From: a virus
DNA: 64,000 nt
IMG/VR virus record: IMGVR_UViG_3300027749_005140
Location: 64,001 to 128,000 of that record
Strand: one strand, 5' to 3'
In this document: positions 14,630 through 25,141 of the stretch, in pieces
Numbering within the stretch: the stretch's first letter is position 1
How the letters are laid out: the number at the start of each line of letters is the position of its first letter
Translations under genes and position numbers: made by a program
Notes under the pieces: model-generated
Database searches by the model: none
Seen by the model: only the letters and a program-made list of their open reading frames with translations
Told to the model about the DNA's origin: nothing

Positions 14630-15112
14630 ATGAGAAATATAAAAACGATACTAGAGTTCTTCGATGATGATGATTTTAAATCACAATACGAGATACCTTA
14701 TCTAAAAGGTGAAATGCCTGAAGTCATAAGTAAGTTTAAAGATTATGAGTCTAGTGAAGATATTAGATTCTTGGATGTAATGAGATACCAATTTCCAGTA
14801 CTTAATCACTTCAATTATAAAGTAGTTGAAAAGGGAGAAAATAAAATACATCTTCTTTTTGCGACATCACTAAAACATGTAAATGGAGACGACTATTATG
14901 CTTCTATTACATTTGCTTTCCATAAAGAAAAATATACAGTAATTACAATCTTTAGAAAACTAAAAAGTGAAGATAAATCTAAATGGGATGTCAAAGAACA
15001 TAAATTTAATGATATACATTCAACATTTACTGTTGTTGAAGACTTTATAAAAAGGTGCGAAGATTTTAACATCATAATACCAGATCTTAATTTTAATATA
15101 CAAAGTAACTAA
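14630..15112 (+). CDS. Unknown protein, possible tag-like N-terminus
   Basis: 160 residues starting MRNIKTILEFFDDDDFKSQ, a weaker match to the N-terminal tag seen on other proteins here. The rest alternates strands and helices (NKIHLLFATSLKHVNGDDYY, KYTVITIFRKLK) and suggests a compact cytosolic or virion-internal domain. No family recognised. Confidence 0.55.
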   Translation: MRNIKTILEFFDDDDFKSQYEIPYLKGEMPEVISKFKDYESSEDIRFLDVMRYQFPVLNHFNYKVVEKGENKIHLLFATSLKHVNGDDYYASITFAFHKEKYTVITIFRKLKSEDKSKWDVKEHKFNDIHSTFTVVEDFIKRCEDFNIIIPDLNFNIQSN

Positions 15113-15156
15113 ACTAATCATTTACAATCTCGTATAACATAAAAATTACTTTTTTT

Positions 15157-15477
15157 ATGTGGGTAAAAATTGACGACGAAGTATTTCATGTCGAGGATAT
15201 AAGTGTACAACTTTCTATTTCTAAACATGCCACTATTTATCTGGATTTAGACATTCAGAACAATAAACACTACTACGACTTTTTTATAGATAAATATGAG
15301 AAGGTTAAGAATTTCACAATTGAACATACTAAATATATTGCAAAGGGCTGTCGTATAAAAACTATTGATATAGTTTTTAACTCAAAGTTAAATCTAAACA
15401 TCTACTGTGAACATATTGATACTGATGTATCTGAAAGAAGAGATTCTATCATTGAACAAATTTTAAAAGAAAAGTAA
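15157..15477 (+). CDS. Unknown beta-rich protein
   Basis: 106 residues, MWVKIDDEVFHVEDISVQLS..., with about seven predicted strands. Probably a small virion or regulatory protein, but no family recognised. It lies 44 nt after the preceding gene without a clear promoter of its own. Confidence 0.55.
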   Translation: MWVKIDDEVFHVEDISVQLSISKHATIYLDLDIQNNKHYYDFFIDKYEKVKNFTIEHTKYIAKGCRIKTIDIVFNSKLNLNIYCEHIDTDVSERRDSIIEQILKEK

Positions 15478-15532
15478 AAACTTTAAACAATTACAGAATA
15501 TAAAACTTATTATAAATCTTATTAAATAAATT

Positions 15533-17638
15533 ATGGAGATAAACAAAAACTTACTTACGAAAACACTTGACATTAAAGCTTCTCTAGAAGATGATGACGA
15601 TGATGACTACAACAAATTCGGAGGTGGTAACGGTAAAAAATCTGACACTAAATCTAAAACTCCGGTATTAGATACTTACAGTCGTGATTTAACCAAATAT
15701 GCGGAAGAAGGTAAACTTGATCCTATTGTAGGTAGAGATAAAGAAATCGAAAGAGTTTCTCAAATTCTTTCAAGAAGAAAGAAAAATAATCCTATGTTAC
15801 TTGGTGAAGCAGGAGTTGGTAAATCTTCTATCGCAGAAGGATTAGCACTTAGAATCGCTCAACGAAAAGTTAGTAGAATCTTATTTGACAAAAGAGTTGT
15901 TATGTTGGATCTAGCTTCTATGGTTGCGGGTACTAAATACAGAGGACAATTTGAAGAAAGAATCAAAGCTCTTATGGCAGAGGTTGAAGATGATAAATCT
16001 ATTATTCTTTTTATTGATGAAATTCACACTATGATTGGTGCCGGTGGTTCAAGTGGTTCTATGGATGCTTCTAATATGTTTAAACCTGCTTTAGCAAGAG
16101 GTGAAATCCAAATCATTGGTGCAACAACACTTGATGAGTATAGAAAACATGTTGAAAAAGATGCTGCATTAGAAAGACGTTTTCAGAAAGTTATTGTTGA
16201 ACCTGCTACTGCAGAAGAAACTATACAAATCTTAACAAACATAAAAGATAAGTATGAGTCTCATCATAACGTAACTTACACTGAAGAAGCAATTAAAGCT
16301 TGTGTTGATTTAACTGTAAGATATATGTCTGATAGACACTTACCAGATAAAGCTATCGATGCGTTAGATGAAGCTGGTGCAAGAGTACACATATCTAACA
16401 TAGTAGTTCCTAAAGAAATTACTGATGTAGAACAAAAGATCATCGAAATCAAAGAAAAGAAAAATGATGTAATCAAACGTCAGAAGTATGAAGAAGCTGC
16501 TAAATTGAGAGATGTTGAAAAACAATTAAATACTCAATTACAAGTAGCTAAAGAAAGATGGGAAGAAGAAACTTTGAAAAACAGACAATTAGTAAGTGAA
16601 GATAATGTAGCTGAGGTTGTTTCTATGATTACTGGTATTCCAGTTCAGAAAGTAAATCAAAGTGAAAACAAAAAACTTTCTAAAATGTATGAAAACATTG
16701 CGGGTAAAGTTGTTGGACAAGATGATGCTGTTAAGAAAATCATCAAATCTATCCAAAGAGGTAGAGTTGGTATGAAAGATCCTAACAAACCAATCTTTAG
16801 TGGTATCTTAATTGGTAACTCTGGAGTTGGTAAAACAGAATTAGCGAAACAATTATCTAAGTATTTGTTTGAATCAGAAGATTCTTTAATCAGATTAGAT
16901 ATGTCTGAGTATATGGACAAAATCTCTTTAACAAGAATTCAAGGTGCCGCTCCTGGATATGTTGGATATGATGATGCGAACGTATTAGATAAAATAAGAA
17001 GAAAGCCTTATTCAGTTATTCTTTTAGATGAGATTGAAAAAGCTCATCCGGATATATTCAATCTTTTCTTACAGATGTTAGATGAAGGACATATTACAGA
17101 TTCTCACGGTAGAAAAGTTAGTTTTAAAAACTGTGTAATCTTAATGACTTCAAATGTTGGTACTAAAGTTGTTAAAGAATTTGGTGCTGGTGTTGGATTC
17201 TCTACCAAAACTAAAACAGATAAGAGAGAAGATGATATAAAAGGTATCTTAGAAAAAGAGTTGAAGAAAAAATTTGCACCTGAATTTATCAATAGATTAG
17301 ATGAAATCATTTACTTTAGAGATTTAGGTAAAGAAGAAATAATGAAAATTGTTGAACTTGAATTAAGAAAAACTTTAGGACGAGGTTTAGAGATTGGATT
17401 TACTTTAGAAGTGTCTGATGTGTTGAAAGAACATTTAGTTGAGATTGGTTATGATCCTCAATTTGGTGCTCGACCTTTGAAAAGAGCAATTCAACGAAGT
17501 ATCGATGATGCAGTGACTGAATTTATTATTGAAAGTGAACCAAAAGAAGGTACTACTTTAGTACTTGATTATGATGTTGAAAATGATGTAACAACAGTCA
17601 ACTTGAAAAAGAGAAAGAAAATAAAAAAAGAAGAGTAA
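15533..17638 (+). CDS. clpC: ClpC-type AAA+ unfoldase lacking the Clp N-domain
   Basis: This 701-residue protein has two AAA+ modules. D1 carries Walker A GEAGVGKS (91-98) and Walker B LFIDEIHT (159-166). A UVR-like linker lies around 315-335 (RQKYEEAAKLRDVEKQL), typical of ClpC. D2 carries Walker A GNSGVGKT (428-435), Walker B VILLDEIEKAHPDIF and the sensor GARPLKRAIQ. The loop GAGVGFST (552-559) keeps the [LIV]-G-[FL] tripeptide that docks ClpP, so it probably feeds a protease. Host ClpC has about 150 more N-terminal residues for adaptors; here they are replaced by a 45-residue acidic/Gly-rich stretch. It likely acts in the host cytosol with host ClpP. Confidence 0.9.
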   Translation: MEINKNLLTKTLDIKASLEDDDDDDYNKFGGGNGKKSDTKSKTPVLDTYSRDLTKYAEEGKLDPIVGRDKEIERVSQILSRRKKNNPMLLGEAGVGKSSIAEGLALRIAQRKVSRILFDKRVVMLDLASMVAGTKYRGQFEERIKALMAEVEDDKSIILFIDEIHTMIGAGGSSGSMDASNMFKPALARGEIQIIGATTLDEYRKHVEKDAALERRFQKVIVEPATAEETIQILTNIKDKYESHHNVTYTEEAIKACVDLTVRYMSDRHLPDKAIDALDEAGARVHISNIVVPKEITDVEQKIIEIKEKKNDVIKRQKYEEAAKLRDVEKQLNTQLQVAKERWEEETLKNRQLVSEDNVAEVVSMITGIPVQKVNQSENKKLSKMYENIAGKVVGQDDAVKKIIKSIQRGRVGMKDPNKPIFSGILIGNSGVGKTELAKQLSKYLFESEDSLIRLDMSEYMDKISLTRIQGAAPGYVGYDDANVLDKIRRKPYSVILLDEIEKAHPDIFNLFLQMLDEGHITDSHGRKVSFKNCVILMTSNVGTKVVKEFGAGVGFSTKTKTDKREDDIKGILEKELKKKFAPEFINRLDEIIYFRDLGKEEIMKIVELELRKTLGRGLEIGFTLEVSDVLKEHLVEIGYDPQFGARPLKRAIQRSIDDAVTEFIIESEPKEGTTLVLDYDVENDVTTVNLKKRKKIKKEE

Positions 17639-17654
17639 TACTCTTCTTTTTTTT
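17623..17654. terminator. Terminator at clpC end
   Basis: GAAGAG-TAATA-CTCTTC with long A and T flanks, including the clpC stop. It also serves the converging minus gene. Confidence 0.8.
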
Positions 17655-18172
17655 TATTTACCTGCCAAATTGGCCAATTTTCCTTTTGCTACTGGATCAT
17701 GAACATCCCAAGTATACAGAGTTTCAGAATTTGTATTATTATCATCTACCTCTAAATAATTAGATTTTCCATTACCTGGTGTTGAATAGATATCCAATGT
17801 ACACATTTTACCAGGTTTTTCTGAATAACTAATAGTTAAGTCTTCACTTCTTGTAGGTTTTCTAAGAACTTCAATACCACCTTGTGGTGAAACTATACTA
17901 AAACTTTGACAAGTTTGTTCAGTCCATTGCATAATACCATACACATTCTCATCACCTTGTTTTACTTTATCATAAGCTTCCTGTCTTAGCTTTCTTGATT
18001 CATCAGTTGAATTTGAATTTTTAGTTATTACTTTTAATCCATTTTTAATTAAATCTGACTCATATCTTTTTGCCATATCTACTAAAGATTTAGTATTACC
18101 TTCCATCCTTCTATTAGTTTCATGATCTATATCAATTTCTTCAAAAATTTTGAATGACTTTAAGTATTTCAT
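17654..18172 (-). CDS. Tagged protein (MKYLKSFKIFEE) of unknown function
   Basis: 172 residues. The N-terminus MKYLKSFKIFEEIDID matches the recurrent MKxLKxFxxFxE tag. The remainder (DMAKRYESDLIKNGLKVI, YGIMQWTEQTCQSFSIV) is an unrecognised domain with Cys109-like and aromatic residues. Under the head-packaging idea it would be an internal protein. A TTAATATATA box lies 24 nt upstream. Confidence 0.6.
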   Translation of the reverse strand: MKYLKSFKIFEEIDIDHETNRRMEGNTKSLVDMAKRYESDLIKNGLKVITKNSNSTDESRKLRQEAYDKVKQGDENVYGIMQWTEQTCQSFSIVSPQGGIEVLRKPTRSEDLTISYSEKPGKMCTLDIYSTPGNGKSNYLEVDDNNTNSETLYTWDVHDPVAKGKLANLAGK

Positions 18173-18196
18173 AATAATTTATTTTTTTTTATAATG

Positions 18197-18206
18197 TATA
18201 TATTAA
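18197..18206 (-). promoter_or_regulatory. TTAATATATA box
   Basis: Exact minus-strand motif 24 nt before the ATG at 18172. Confidence 0.45.
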
Positions 18207-18239
18207 AACAAAAACATCATTTTACATATAAAAAGAAAA

Positions 18240-18247
18240 TAATTTTG
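18240..18247 (+). promoter_or_regulatory. Possible -7 box TAATTTTG of the glycan operon
   Basis: Matches TAnnTTTG and lies 3 nt before the preferred fcl ATG at 18251, but no TTG is found 19-21 nt upstream. It is the only promoter-like signal at the head of the 16-kb island. Confidence 0.35.
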
Positions 18248-18250
18248 TAT

Positions 18251-20224
18251 ATGCAAAAAGACTCAAAAATATTTATAGCCGGTCACAAAGGTATGGTCGG
18301 TTCTGCTATACATAGAAAACTAAAAGAACTAGGTTATACTAATATAATTACTTCAACAAAATCAGATCTAAACTTAAAAAATCAAGAAGATGTTAGATTT
18401 TTTTTCTGGCATCATTCTTTTGAATATGTTTTCTTATGTGCTGCCAAAGTTGGTGGTATAAAAGCTAATTCAGACTTTAAAGCAGACTTTATCTATGATA
18501 ATATAATGATACAATCTAATATTATTCATTCCGCTAAACATTTTGGAGTTAAAAAACTTCTTTTCTTAGGTTCATCTTGTATTTATCCCAAGTTATGTCA
18601 ACAACCAATCAAAGAAGAATACTTACTTACTGGTTCATTAGAACCAACCAACGATTCGTATGCTATAGCTAAGATTGCTGGTATTAAAATGTGTCAAAGT
18701 TTTAATGAACAGTATGGTACTAATTTTATTTCAGTTATGCCAACAAATCTTTATGGTCAATGCTTTTCACACGATACTGATGTATTAACACCTAAAGGTA
18801 TCAAAAATATTAAAGACATTAAAATAGGTGATGAAATTTATACATTGAATCCAACATCACACAATGTTGAGATAGAAAAAGTTATTGCAACACAAACTAC
18901 AAAAACTAATGAATTTTTTAACTTCAAATCCAGAGGATGTGATTTTAGAGTAACACCTGATCATAAAATCTATTATAAAACATCAACAAAATATGTTAAA
19001 AGAGAGGCAGAAATATTCAGAAATATAGCAGGTAAAGAATATGGTCAAATAACATTAGCACATCATAATATTATAGAAAATAATAAGATGTATCAATTTG
19101 ATTTGAAAAAATATAAAGATGATAAACACATATTACGATATGATAACTATATGAAAGATGGAAAACATAGTAATTATAAATATTATCCAACCGAATATGA
19201 TCTATTGGATATTTGTGAATTTATAGGTTGGTATGTATCAGAAGGTTCAATATTAGATAATAAAAAAACAAAATATGATAATTTAGATTGTGGTCAGATA
19301 AGAATATCGCAACACAAATTCATAAATCCTGAAAATTATAGTGAAATAGACAATTTATTAACACGTATGGGAATATCATATGGGAAAGATAATTTTGCAT
19401 TTTACTTCACATCAAGAGCATTAAAAACTTTTATTAGAGAAGAAATTGGAGTAGGTTCTAATAATAAAAAAATACCTAATTTTATATATGAGTTGTCATC
19501 AGAATATAGATTAAAAGTTTTTAAATCTTTAATGAAAGGAGATGGTAATAAAAGTGGATTTAGATATAATACAAAGTCAATTCAACTTAGAGATGATTTT
19601 GTTTTATTGGCATTTTCACTAGGTATAAAAACATCATATTCCTTTAGTGGAGTCTGGAGAATTAACATAAGAAATATAAGTGAGAAAGTAACAGTTAAAT
19701 ATAAAAATATAAACATAGAAAATATAAATAATGAAGCAGTCTATTGTGTAACTACTGAGAAAAATCATATAATATATGCCGGTAGAAATGGTAAATTTAA
19801 TTGGATAGGCCAATGTGATAACTATGATTTGAATAACTCACACGTACTTCCTGCAATGATTAGAAAGTTTCACGAAGCTAAAATCAATAATTTACCACAC
19901 GTAGAAATATGGGGTGACGGTTCTCCAATGAGAGAGTTTTTATTTGTTGATGATCTAGCAGATGCTTGTTTACATCTAATGGAAAATTACAATGATTCTG
20001 AAATAGTAAACATTGGTACTGGTGAAGATATAACAATTAAAGATCTAGCTTACTTAGTAAAAGAAGTAGTTGGATTTAAAGGTAATATACTTTTTAATTC
20101 ACAAATGCCTAATGGAACACCTAGAAAACTATTAGATGTTTCCAAACTTACAAACTTAGGATGGCAATATAAAATATCTCTTAAAGAAGGTATAGAAAAA
20201 ACATATGTAGATTATGTCAAATAA
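18251..20224 (+). CDS. fcl: GDP-L-fucose synthase interrupted by an in-frame intein
   Basis: The extein parts together give about 306 residues of a short-chain dehydrogenase: Rossmann motif [30 protein letters not shown]-x-Y-A-x-x-K ([10 protein letters not shown]) with catalytic Tyr and Lys, [15 protein letters not shown] and [18 protein letters not shown]. The enzyme epimerises and reduces GDP-4-keto-6-deoxymannose to GDP-L-fucose, the step after Gmd, which is encoded by the overlapping next gene. The intein sits after NLYGQ in the substrate/NADP region and must be removed for activity. Start at 18251 ([14 protein letters not shown]) matches the family better than an upstream ATG at 18194. 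Confidence 0.9.
   Translation: MQKDSKIFIAGHKGMVGSAIHRKLKELGYTNIITSTKSDLNLKNQEDVRFFFWHHSFEYVFLCAAKVGGIKANSDFKADFIYDNIMIQSNIIHSAKHFGVKKLLFLGSSCIYPKLCQQPIKEEYLLTGSLEPTNDSYAIAKIAGIKMCQSFNEQYGTNFISVMPTNLYGQCFSHDTDVLTPKGIKNIKDIKIGDEIYTLNPTSHNVEIEKVIATQTTKTNEFFNFKSRGCDFRVTPDHKIYYKTSTKYVKREAEIFRNIAGKEYGQITLAHHNIIENNKMYQFDLKKYKDDKHILRYDNYMKDGKHSNYKYYPTEYDLLDICEFIGWYVSEGSILDNKKTKYDNLDCGQIRISQHKFINPENYSEIDNLLTRMGISYGKDNFAFYFTSRALKTFIREEIGVGSNNKKIPNFIYELSSEYRLKVFKSLMKGDGNKSGFRYNTKSIQLRDDFVLLAFSLGIKTSYSFSGVWRINIRNISEKVTVKYKNINIENINNEAVYCVTTEKNHIIYAGRNGKFNWIGQCDNYDLNNSHVLPAMIRKFHEAKINNLPHVEIWGDGSPMREFLFVDDLADACLHLMENYNDSEIVNIGTGEDITIKDLAYLVKEVVGFKGNILFNSQMPNGTPRKLLDVSKLTNLGWQYKISLKEGIEKTYVDYVK
18761..19813 (+). 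mobile_element. Intein with LAGLIDADG-type homing endonuclease in fcl
   Basis: 351 codons in frame. It starts at Cys ([15 protein letters not shown], splicing block A) and has block [10 protein letters not shown]. Two LAGLIDADG-like helices are visible: [16 protein letters not shown] and [18 protein letters not shown]. It ends [18 protein letters not shown] followed by FNWIGQ, with Cys as the +1 residue. The final residue is Gln and the penultimate one Gly, not the usual His-Asn. Both junctions read G-Q-C, with near-identical DNA (GGTCAATGC and GGCCAATGT), the likely homing site. Confidence 0.9.
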
Positions 20225-21260
20225 AAAAGTCGCACTCCTAACGGGGATAACGGGAATGGATGGTTCTCACCTAGCAGAACTTCTTTTAGACAAAGGTTAT
20301 GAAGTACACGGTATTATTAGAAGATGTTCATCATTTAATACTGCCCGTATCGATCATATTTATGATAGAATAAAACTACACTATGGTGATCTAACTGATC
20401 CGTTAGTTATTTCAGATTTAGTGACGAAAATACAACCAGATGAAGTTTATAACTTAGGTGCTCAGTCACACGTTAGAGTTTCATTTGAGATACCTTATTA
20501 TACCGCACAAGTTGATGGTTTAGGTACATTAGTAATATTAGAGGCCGTAAAAAACCACTGTCCTAATGCAAGAGTTTATCAGGCATCTACTTCTGAACTA
20601 TATGGTGGTATGTCTTATAATATGCCAGTAACCGGATACACAGAAGAATCAGTTATGCATCCACGTTCACCTTATGGTTGTGCGAAGATGTATGGTCTTT
20701 GGATAACAAAGAACTATAGAGAATCTTATGGAATGCATATTAGTAATGGAATACTTTTCAACCACGAAGGTGAAAGAAGAGGTGAGACATTTGTTACCAG
20801 AAAAGTAACGATGGCATTGGGAGTTATTAAAAACTATTTAGATCATGGTCAAAGTGATTTCCCTACATTAAAATTAGGTAACCTTTACTCTAAAAGAGAT
20901 TGGGGATATGCCAAAGATTATGTTTATGGTATGTGGCTAATGACACAACAAGACACTCCAGACGATTACGTTTTGGCAACTAATGAAACACATTCAATTA
21001 AAGAATTGGTCGACCTAGCGGCCTTAGAATGTAAAATGGAATTGAAATGGATTGGAGAAGGAATAAATGAGAAAGCTTATTTTGAAGATAATGTAATTGT
21101 AGAGATTGATGAGAGATATTACAGACCGGCAGAGGTTGATATACTTTTAGGAGACTATACAAAAGCAAAGGAAAAATTAGGTTGGGAACCAAAAGTTAAG
21201 TTTAATGACTTAGTTAAAATTATGATGAATCATGATATAAAAAGTCAACAAACTCCTTAA
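20214..21260 (+). CDS. gmd: GDP-mannose 4,6-dehydratase
   Basis: 348 residues, the usual length. Motifs: [13 protein letters not shown] (NADP loop), [32 protein letters not shown], the catalytic ASTSELYG and [27 protein letters not shown] and [13 protein letters not shown]. It converts GDP-D-mannose to GDP-4-keto-6-deoxymannose for Fcl. It starts inside the fcl stop region (11-nt overlap), so the pair is co-translated. No phosphomannomutase or GDP-mannose pyrophosphorylase is recognised in the window, so host GDP-mannose is presumably used. Confidence 0.95.
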   Translation: MSNKKVALLTGITGMDGSHLAELLLDKGYEVHGIIRRCSSFNTARIDHIYDRIKLHYGDLTDPLVISDLVTKIQPDEVYNLGAQSHVRVSFEIPYYTAQVDGLGTLVILEAVKNHCPNARVYQASTSELYGGMSYNMPVTGYTEESVMHPRSPYGCAKMYGLWITKNYRESYGMHISNGILFNHEGERRGETFVTRKVTMALGVIKNYLDHGQSDFPTLKLGNLYSKRDWGYAKDYVYGMWLMTQQDTPDDYVLATNETHSIKELVDLAALECKMELKWIGEGINEKAYFEDNVIVEIDERYYRPAEVDILLGDYTKAKEKLGWEPKVKFNDLVKIMMNHDIKSQQTP

Positions 21261-21952
21261 TGAAACTTATTATCGAATACTTTAAATCCACAAATCAAAA
21301 TCGTGATGTAGAATATAAATCTTGTATAAATGAGAATATTAAGAATACTTTAATTGAAAAGATATATATCTTCATATCAGATGATTCTATACTAGATTTA
21401 CAATCAGATAAAATTGAAATTATTAAAATAGATAATAGACCTTCATTTAAGTTTTTATTTGAATGGTGTAATACTAACCTACCAGATGATATTTGTATTG
21501 TTGCAAATACTGATATTTTCTTTGACTCAACTATAGAACACCTAAATAATACTGATCTTACTAATACATTTCTTGCTTTAACAAGATGGGATTTAGTACT
21601 CAAAGATAATCAATGGTTTGTTGATTTTTATAATAAATCATGTAATCAAATTGGACTAACGACTGGAATGTTTTCACAAGATTCTTGGATATTTAAAACA
21701 CCTATAAAAGTAGATGAAAGAAGCAACTTTCTAATGGGTAAACCAGGATGTGATAACAGAATTGTTCAAATCTATTTAGAGAATGATTATAATGTTAAAA
21801 ATCCAAGTATGCAGATAGTTAGTAAACACTTACATATTTCTAATCATAGAACTTATAATAATACAGATATGGTATTTGGTCCATATCTTTTGGTTGAACC
21901 AACCAATGATATAAATATCGATAGCCAAAAGAAAACAATACCACACTTTTAA
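21260..21952 (+). CDS. Glycosyltransferase-like protein (GT-A type, NTDIFFD)
   Basis: 230 residues. A conserved core CIVANTDIFFDSTIEHL supplies a D-x-D-like metal/nucleotide-sugar motif, followed by LALTRWDL and a C-terminal GCDNRIVQIYLEN and KHLHISNHRTY. This arrangement resembles small viral and bacterial GT-A enzymes of unknown specificity. It starts at the last base of the gmd stop (1-nt overlap). Acceptor and donor unknown. Confidence 0.6.
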   Translation: MKLIIEYFKSTNQNRDVEYKSCINENIKNTLIEKIYIFISDDSILDLQSDKIEIIKIDNRPSFKFLFEWCNTNLPDDICIVANTDIFFDSTIEHLNNTDLTNTFLALTRWDLVLKDNQWFVDFYNKSCNQIGLTTGMFSQDSWIFKTPIKVDERSNFLMGKPGCDNRIVQIYLENDYNVKNPSMQIVSKHLHISNHRTYNNTDMVFGPYLLVEPTNDINIDSQKKTIPHF

Positions 21953-22785
21953 TGAGAGTAGATAAGAGATTTAATTCACAAGAAAGTAATGATGCGATTG
22001 CCAACTTAGTAAAAGAAAATAAAAGTTTTCTAATATCAAGAGTAGGATTAGGTGGAGAAACTGCTATATCTGCTTTAGTATTAGCAAATCAACAAATACC
22101 ACAACATGTTTATAATTGGTTCTATATAAATGCAGGGTTCTATGGATCAAAAAATCTTATAACCTATGCAAAGTATTACAAGTCTGCTTGTGAATCTTGT
22201 GACTTACACGCATATTGGAATTTTCAAGGATTTATCGAAATGGAAGACTTTCTAGTACCTGAAGATAAAACACTTATTGATGTAAGTGCATTAGAATCAT
22301 TTAGATTTGATAATCCTTGGACAGAACATCTAAAAGGTAAAAAGATACTTATTATAAATCCATTTAAAGAAACAATAGATAAACAATTGCTAGTTAAGGA
22401 TAAGATATGGGAAAATAAAAATATACTACCTGATGCAGAATATATTACATATAAGTCTGTTCAATCAATTGGTGGTCAAGGTCCAGATAAAGACTGGTAT
22501 GAATCATATGATAAAATGTGTAAAGATATATCAGAGATAGATTTTGATGTTGCTTTACTAGGTTGTGGTTCATACGGACTACCACTATGTGATTTTATTA
22601 AAAATAAATTGAATAAATCTACCGTTTATATTGGTGGTGGACTTCAATTATACTTTGGTATAAAAGGTAAAAGATGGGAAGGTAGTGAAGATATTACAAA
22701 ATTCTATAATGAATATTGGGTAAGACCAAATACAGAAGAAACACCGGCAACAAGTACAATGGTTGAGGGTGGTTGTTACTGGTAA
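21952..22785 (+). CDS. GT-D-fold-like glycosyltransferase
   Basis: 277 residues. FLISRVGLGGETAIS near the N-terminus resembles the (S/A)R-x-G-x-GE opening of the GT-D fold (DUF1792). VALLGCGSYGLPLCDFIK followed by VYIGGGLQLYFGIKGKRWE matches its C-terminal signature. Such enzymes add glucose-like sugars in bacterial glycoprotein pathways; specificity here is unknown. It overlaps the previous gene by 1 nt. Confidence 0.65.
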   Translation: MRVDKRFNSQESNDAIANLVKENKSFLISRVGLGGETAISALVLANQQIPQHVYNWFYINAGFYGSKNLITYAKYYKSACESCDLHAYWNFQGFIEMEDFLVPEDKTLIDVSALESFRFDNPWTEHLKGKKILIINPFKETIDKQLLVKDKIWENKNILPDAEYITYKSVQSIGGQGPDKDWYESYDKMCKDISEIDFDVALLGCGSYGLPLCDFIKNKLNKSTVYIGGGLQLYFGIKGKRWEGSEDITKFYNEYWVRPNTEETPATSTMVEGGCYW

Positions 22786-22799
22786 AAAATAAAATTAAA

Positions 22800-23708
22800 A
22801 TGGAAAAATTATTAATAAGTTATTGTTTCTTTACACCAAAGAACTTACATAAAGAAATGAGATTTTGGGATCTCTATAATACATATGATAGATATTGGTA
22901 TAATATACCTGCTTTAATGGCAGTTAATAGTATTATATACCCGAATGCAAAAATAAAAATACACCTCTCGGAGGAAATAAAATCAAACCCATTATTCGAG
23001 ATTTTGTATAAAATATCTGAAAATATGAGTAATGTTGAATTGGTATTTATGCCTTATGAATATACCAACACTGAACCAACTATGTGGAGATATAAACCTT
23101 TATTCGATAAAGAATCTGATGTTGTTTTATGTAGAGACATAGATTCACTACCCAATGAAGATGAGATAAAATCAACATACTACTTTTTACAAAATAAAAA
23201 TTATAAAGTACATACTTTAAGAACACATACAAATCATGGTAGTGGTGCAACTATAATACTAGCAGGTCTTTGTGGATATAGACCATCAGAAATATACTTT
23301 ATAAAGGATATTACATTTGATGCTTACTATAATCATTTTAAATCAATGAGTTGGGGGTTAGATCAAAACTCACTAATAAATCTATTCGTAAGAGATCAAC
23401 CTTGGACAGGTGAAAATTTTCTAGACTCACCAATTAGTACCGAATATCATAAAGTACCAAATGCCTTAATAAACTGTAAATCATTCAATCAAGATTTCTA
23501 TAGAACCAATGTTGATATTTCACAAATAGATAATCGTATTTTAGAAATACTAAATGATGAAACTAAATGGGCAGGTGAACCAACAAATTTAAGAGGTGAT
23601 AAACTAGTTAAATTATTAAGTTTAGATATACCAGAACTTAAAAAAATGAAGGAGATAATAGAATCTTGTTCAGAAGATATAAAAAACTTTTACTTAGGTA
23701 ATGTATAA
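22800..23708 (+). CDS. Glycosyltransferase-like protein (CRDIDSLP)
   Basis: 302 residues from the ATG at 22800, preferred to an upstream in-frame start at 22773 that lies inside the preceding gene. VVLCRDIDSLPNEDE is a D-x-D-type sugar-nucleotide site, and THTNHGSGATIILAGLCGYR is a likely acceptor loop. Related sequences occur in polysaccharide loci. Substrate unknown. It overlaps the next gene by 8 nt. Confidence 0.6.
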   Translation: MEKLLISYCFFTPKNLHKEMRFWDLYNTYDRYWYNIPALMAVNSIIYPNAKIKIHLSEEIKSNPLFEILYKISENMSNVELVFMPYEYTNTEPTMWRYKPLFDKESDVVLCRDIDSLPNEDEIKSTYYFLQNKNYKVHTLRTHTNHGSGATIILAGLCGYRPSEIYFIKDITFDAYYNHFKSMSWGLDQNSLINLFVRDQPWTGENFLDSPISTEYHKVPNALINCKSFNQDFYRTNVDISQIDNRILEILNDETKWAGEPTNLRGDKLVKLLSLDIPELKKMKEIIESCSEDIKNFYLGNV

Positions 23709-24522
23709 CTTTATTGATGGTGACTTCTTTGAATCACTTGCTGATTTTACCTTTGGTGATATGTACTCACAAAATATGACTGAACCAAGTTATGATTTAC
23801 TAAACTCTATTTTTCAGAAATATGATAAACCTATTCTATTCATTGAAACACATAGACTAGGTAATTTGTTTAGAGAACTAGTAAAGTTTTCTAATAATGT
23901 GATAATTATTGCACATAATTCAGATGCAACTTTTGGTATTGAATTATTTAATAATCTTCCAAAAAATGTTGAGAAGATATGGTGTCAGAATTATAACTAT
24001 ATTGAAACTGATAGAATTAAAAGTTTACCTATTGGTTTAGAAAGAGTTAGATGGTTTCCAGAACAAAAGAAACAAGAAGTACTTTATCAATCAATAGGTG
24101 ATAATACTAAATCTGATTTAGTTTATATGAACTTTAACCCAGGTACTAATCCTCAGAGACAAACTATATTTGATCAATTAAATAACAAATCATTTATTAC
24201 ACAGAAAATGGTTGGAAATGGTGGAGATTATAATACTTATATAAATGATATAAAATCACATAAATATGTTATATCACCACCGGGAAATGGTATAGATTGC
24301 CATAGAAACTGGGAGGCAATTTATTTGGGTTGTATTCCTATAGTTTTAGATAGTTATTTTAATAGAAATGTGTATGAAAAATTACCAGTTTTAATTGTTA
24401 AAGATTATGAGCTAAATGAGAAAGAATTACTTGATAGGTATGATGAAATCATAAACAAAAATCAAAACATTGATATAATAAATAAAAAATATTGGGAGAA
24501 TGAAATTAGATCTAATAAATAA
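23701..24522 (+). CDS. Exostosin-like (GT47-type) glycosyltransferase
   Basis: 273 residues. The C-terminal half has YVISPPGNGIDCHRNWEAIY and LGCIPIVLDSYF, then YEKLPVLIVKDYEL, the nucleotide-binding pattern of GT-B exostosin-like enzymes, where the Glu and His/Arg contact the donor. The N-terminal half is variable. Donor sugar unknown. Confidence 0.65.
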   Translation: MYNFIDGDFFESLADFTFGDMYSQNMTEPSYDLLNSIFQKYDKPILFIETHRLGNLFRELVKFSNNVIIIAHNSDATFGIELFNNLPKNVEKIWCQNYNYIETDRIKSLPIGLERVRWFPEQKKQEVLYQSIGDNTKSDLVYMNFNPGTNPQRQTIFDQLNNKSFITQKMVGNGGDYNTYINDIKSHKYVISPPGNGIDCHRNWEAIYLGCIPIVLDSYFNRNVYEKLPVLIVKDYELNEKELLDRYDEIINKNQNIDIINKKYWENEIRSNK

Positions 24523-25141
24523 AATATATGTTTGCCATTACACTAAACTAACGGAAAGAGTTGTTCCTTTAAAAGAGCAACTATCTAAATATAACCTAGA
24601 TACTGATTGGATTTTATCAAATGATAAAGAAGACCTAAATATTGAACTATTAAAACAAGAATTTATAAATATTGATAAGCATTTTCAACTAGATGGTCAT
24701 TATAGAAAATTAAGACTAAGTGAACTTTCACTTTTACTTAAACATTATGATATTTGGCTAGATATGAAGAATAATAATATTCAGAATGCACTTATCTTAG
24801 AAGATGATGCTTTATTATCAGATAACTTTGTTATACTATTTAATGAATATACTAAGGATATAAATAAAGATTATGATATAGTATGGGTTGGTAGTTGTTG
24901 TGATTTACATGCAAATGGTTCTTCTAATTTAATTAGAACAAATAGTAGTAGATGTACACACGGATATATGTTAAACTTAAAAGTTGTTGATACATTACTC
25001 GAAAATGTTAAGTATAATAACTACCCTGTAGATTTCTACTTCAACTATATTATAAATAAATTTAATGTAAATAACTACTGGATGGAACCAGACCTAATTT
25101 CACAAAATCCAAAATTCGAGACATCAATACAGAATGGATAA
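24500..25141 (+). CDS. GT25-family glycosyltransferase
   Basis: 213 residues. NKIYVCHYTKLTERVVPLKE (opening strand and R-x-x), SELSLLLKHYDIW, ALILEDDALLS (D-x-D-like metal site), HGYMLN and PVDFYFN are in the order expected for the GT25 family, which includes LPS galactosyl- and glucosyltransferases. It starts 23 nt inside the preceding gene. Confidence 0.75.
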   Translation: MKLDLINKIYVCHYTKLTERVVPLKEQLSKYNLDTDWILSNDKEDLNIELLKQEFINIDKHFQLDGHYRKLRLSELSLLLKHYDIWLDMKNNNIQNALILEDDALLSDNFVILFNEYTKDINKDYDIVWVGSCCDLHANGSSNLIRTNSSRCTHGYMLNLKVVDTLLENVKYNNYPVDFYFNYIINKFNVNNYWMEPDLISQNPKFETSIQNG

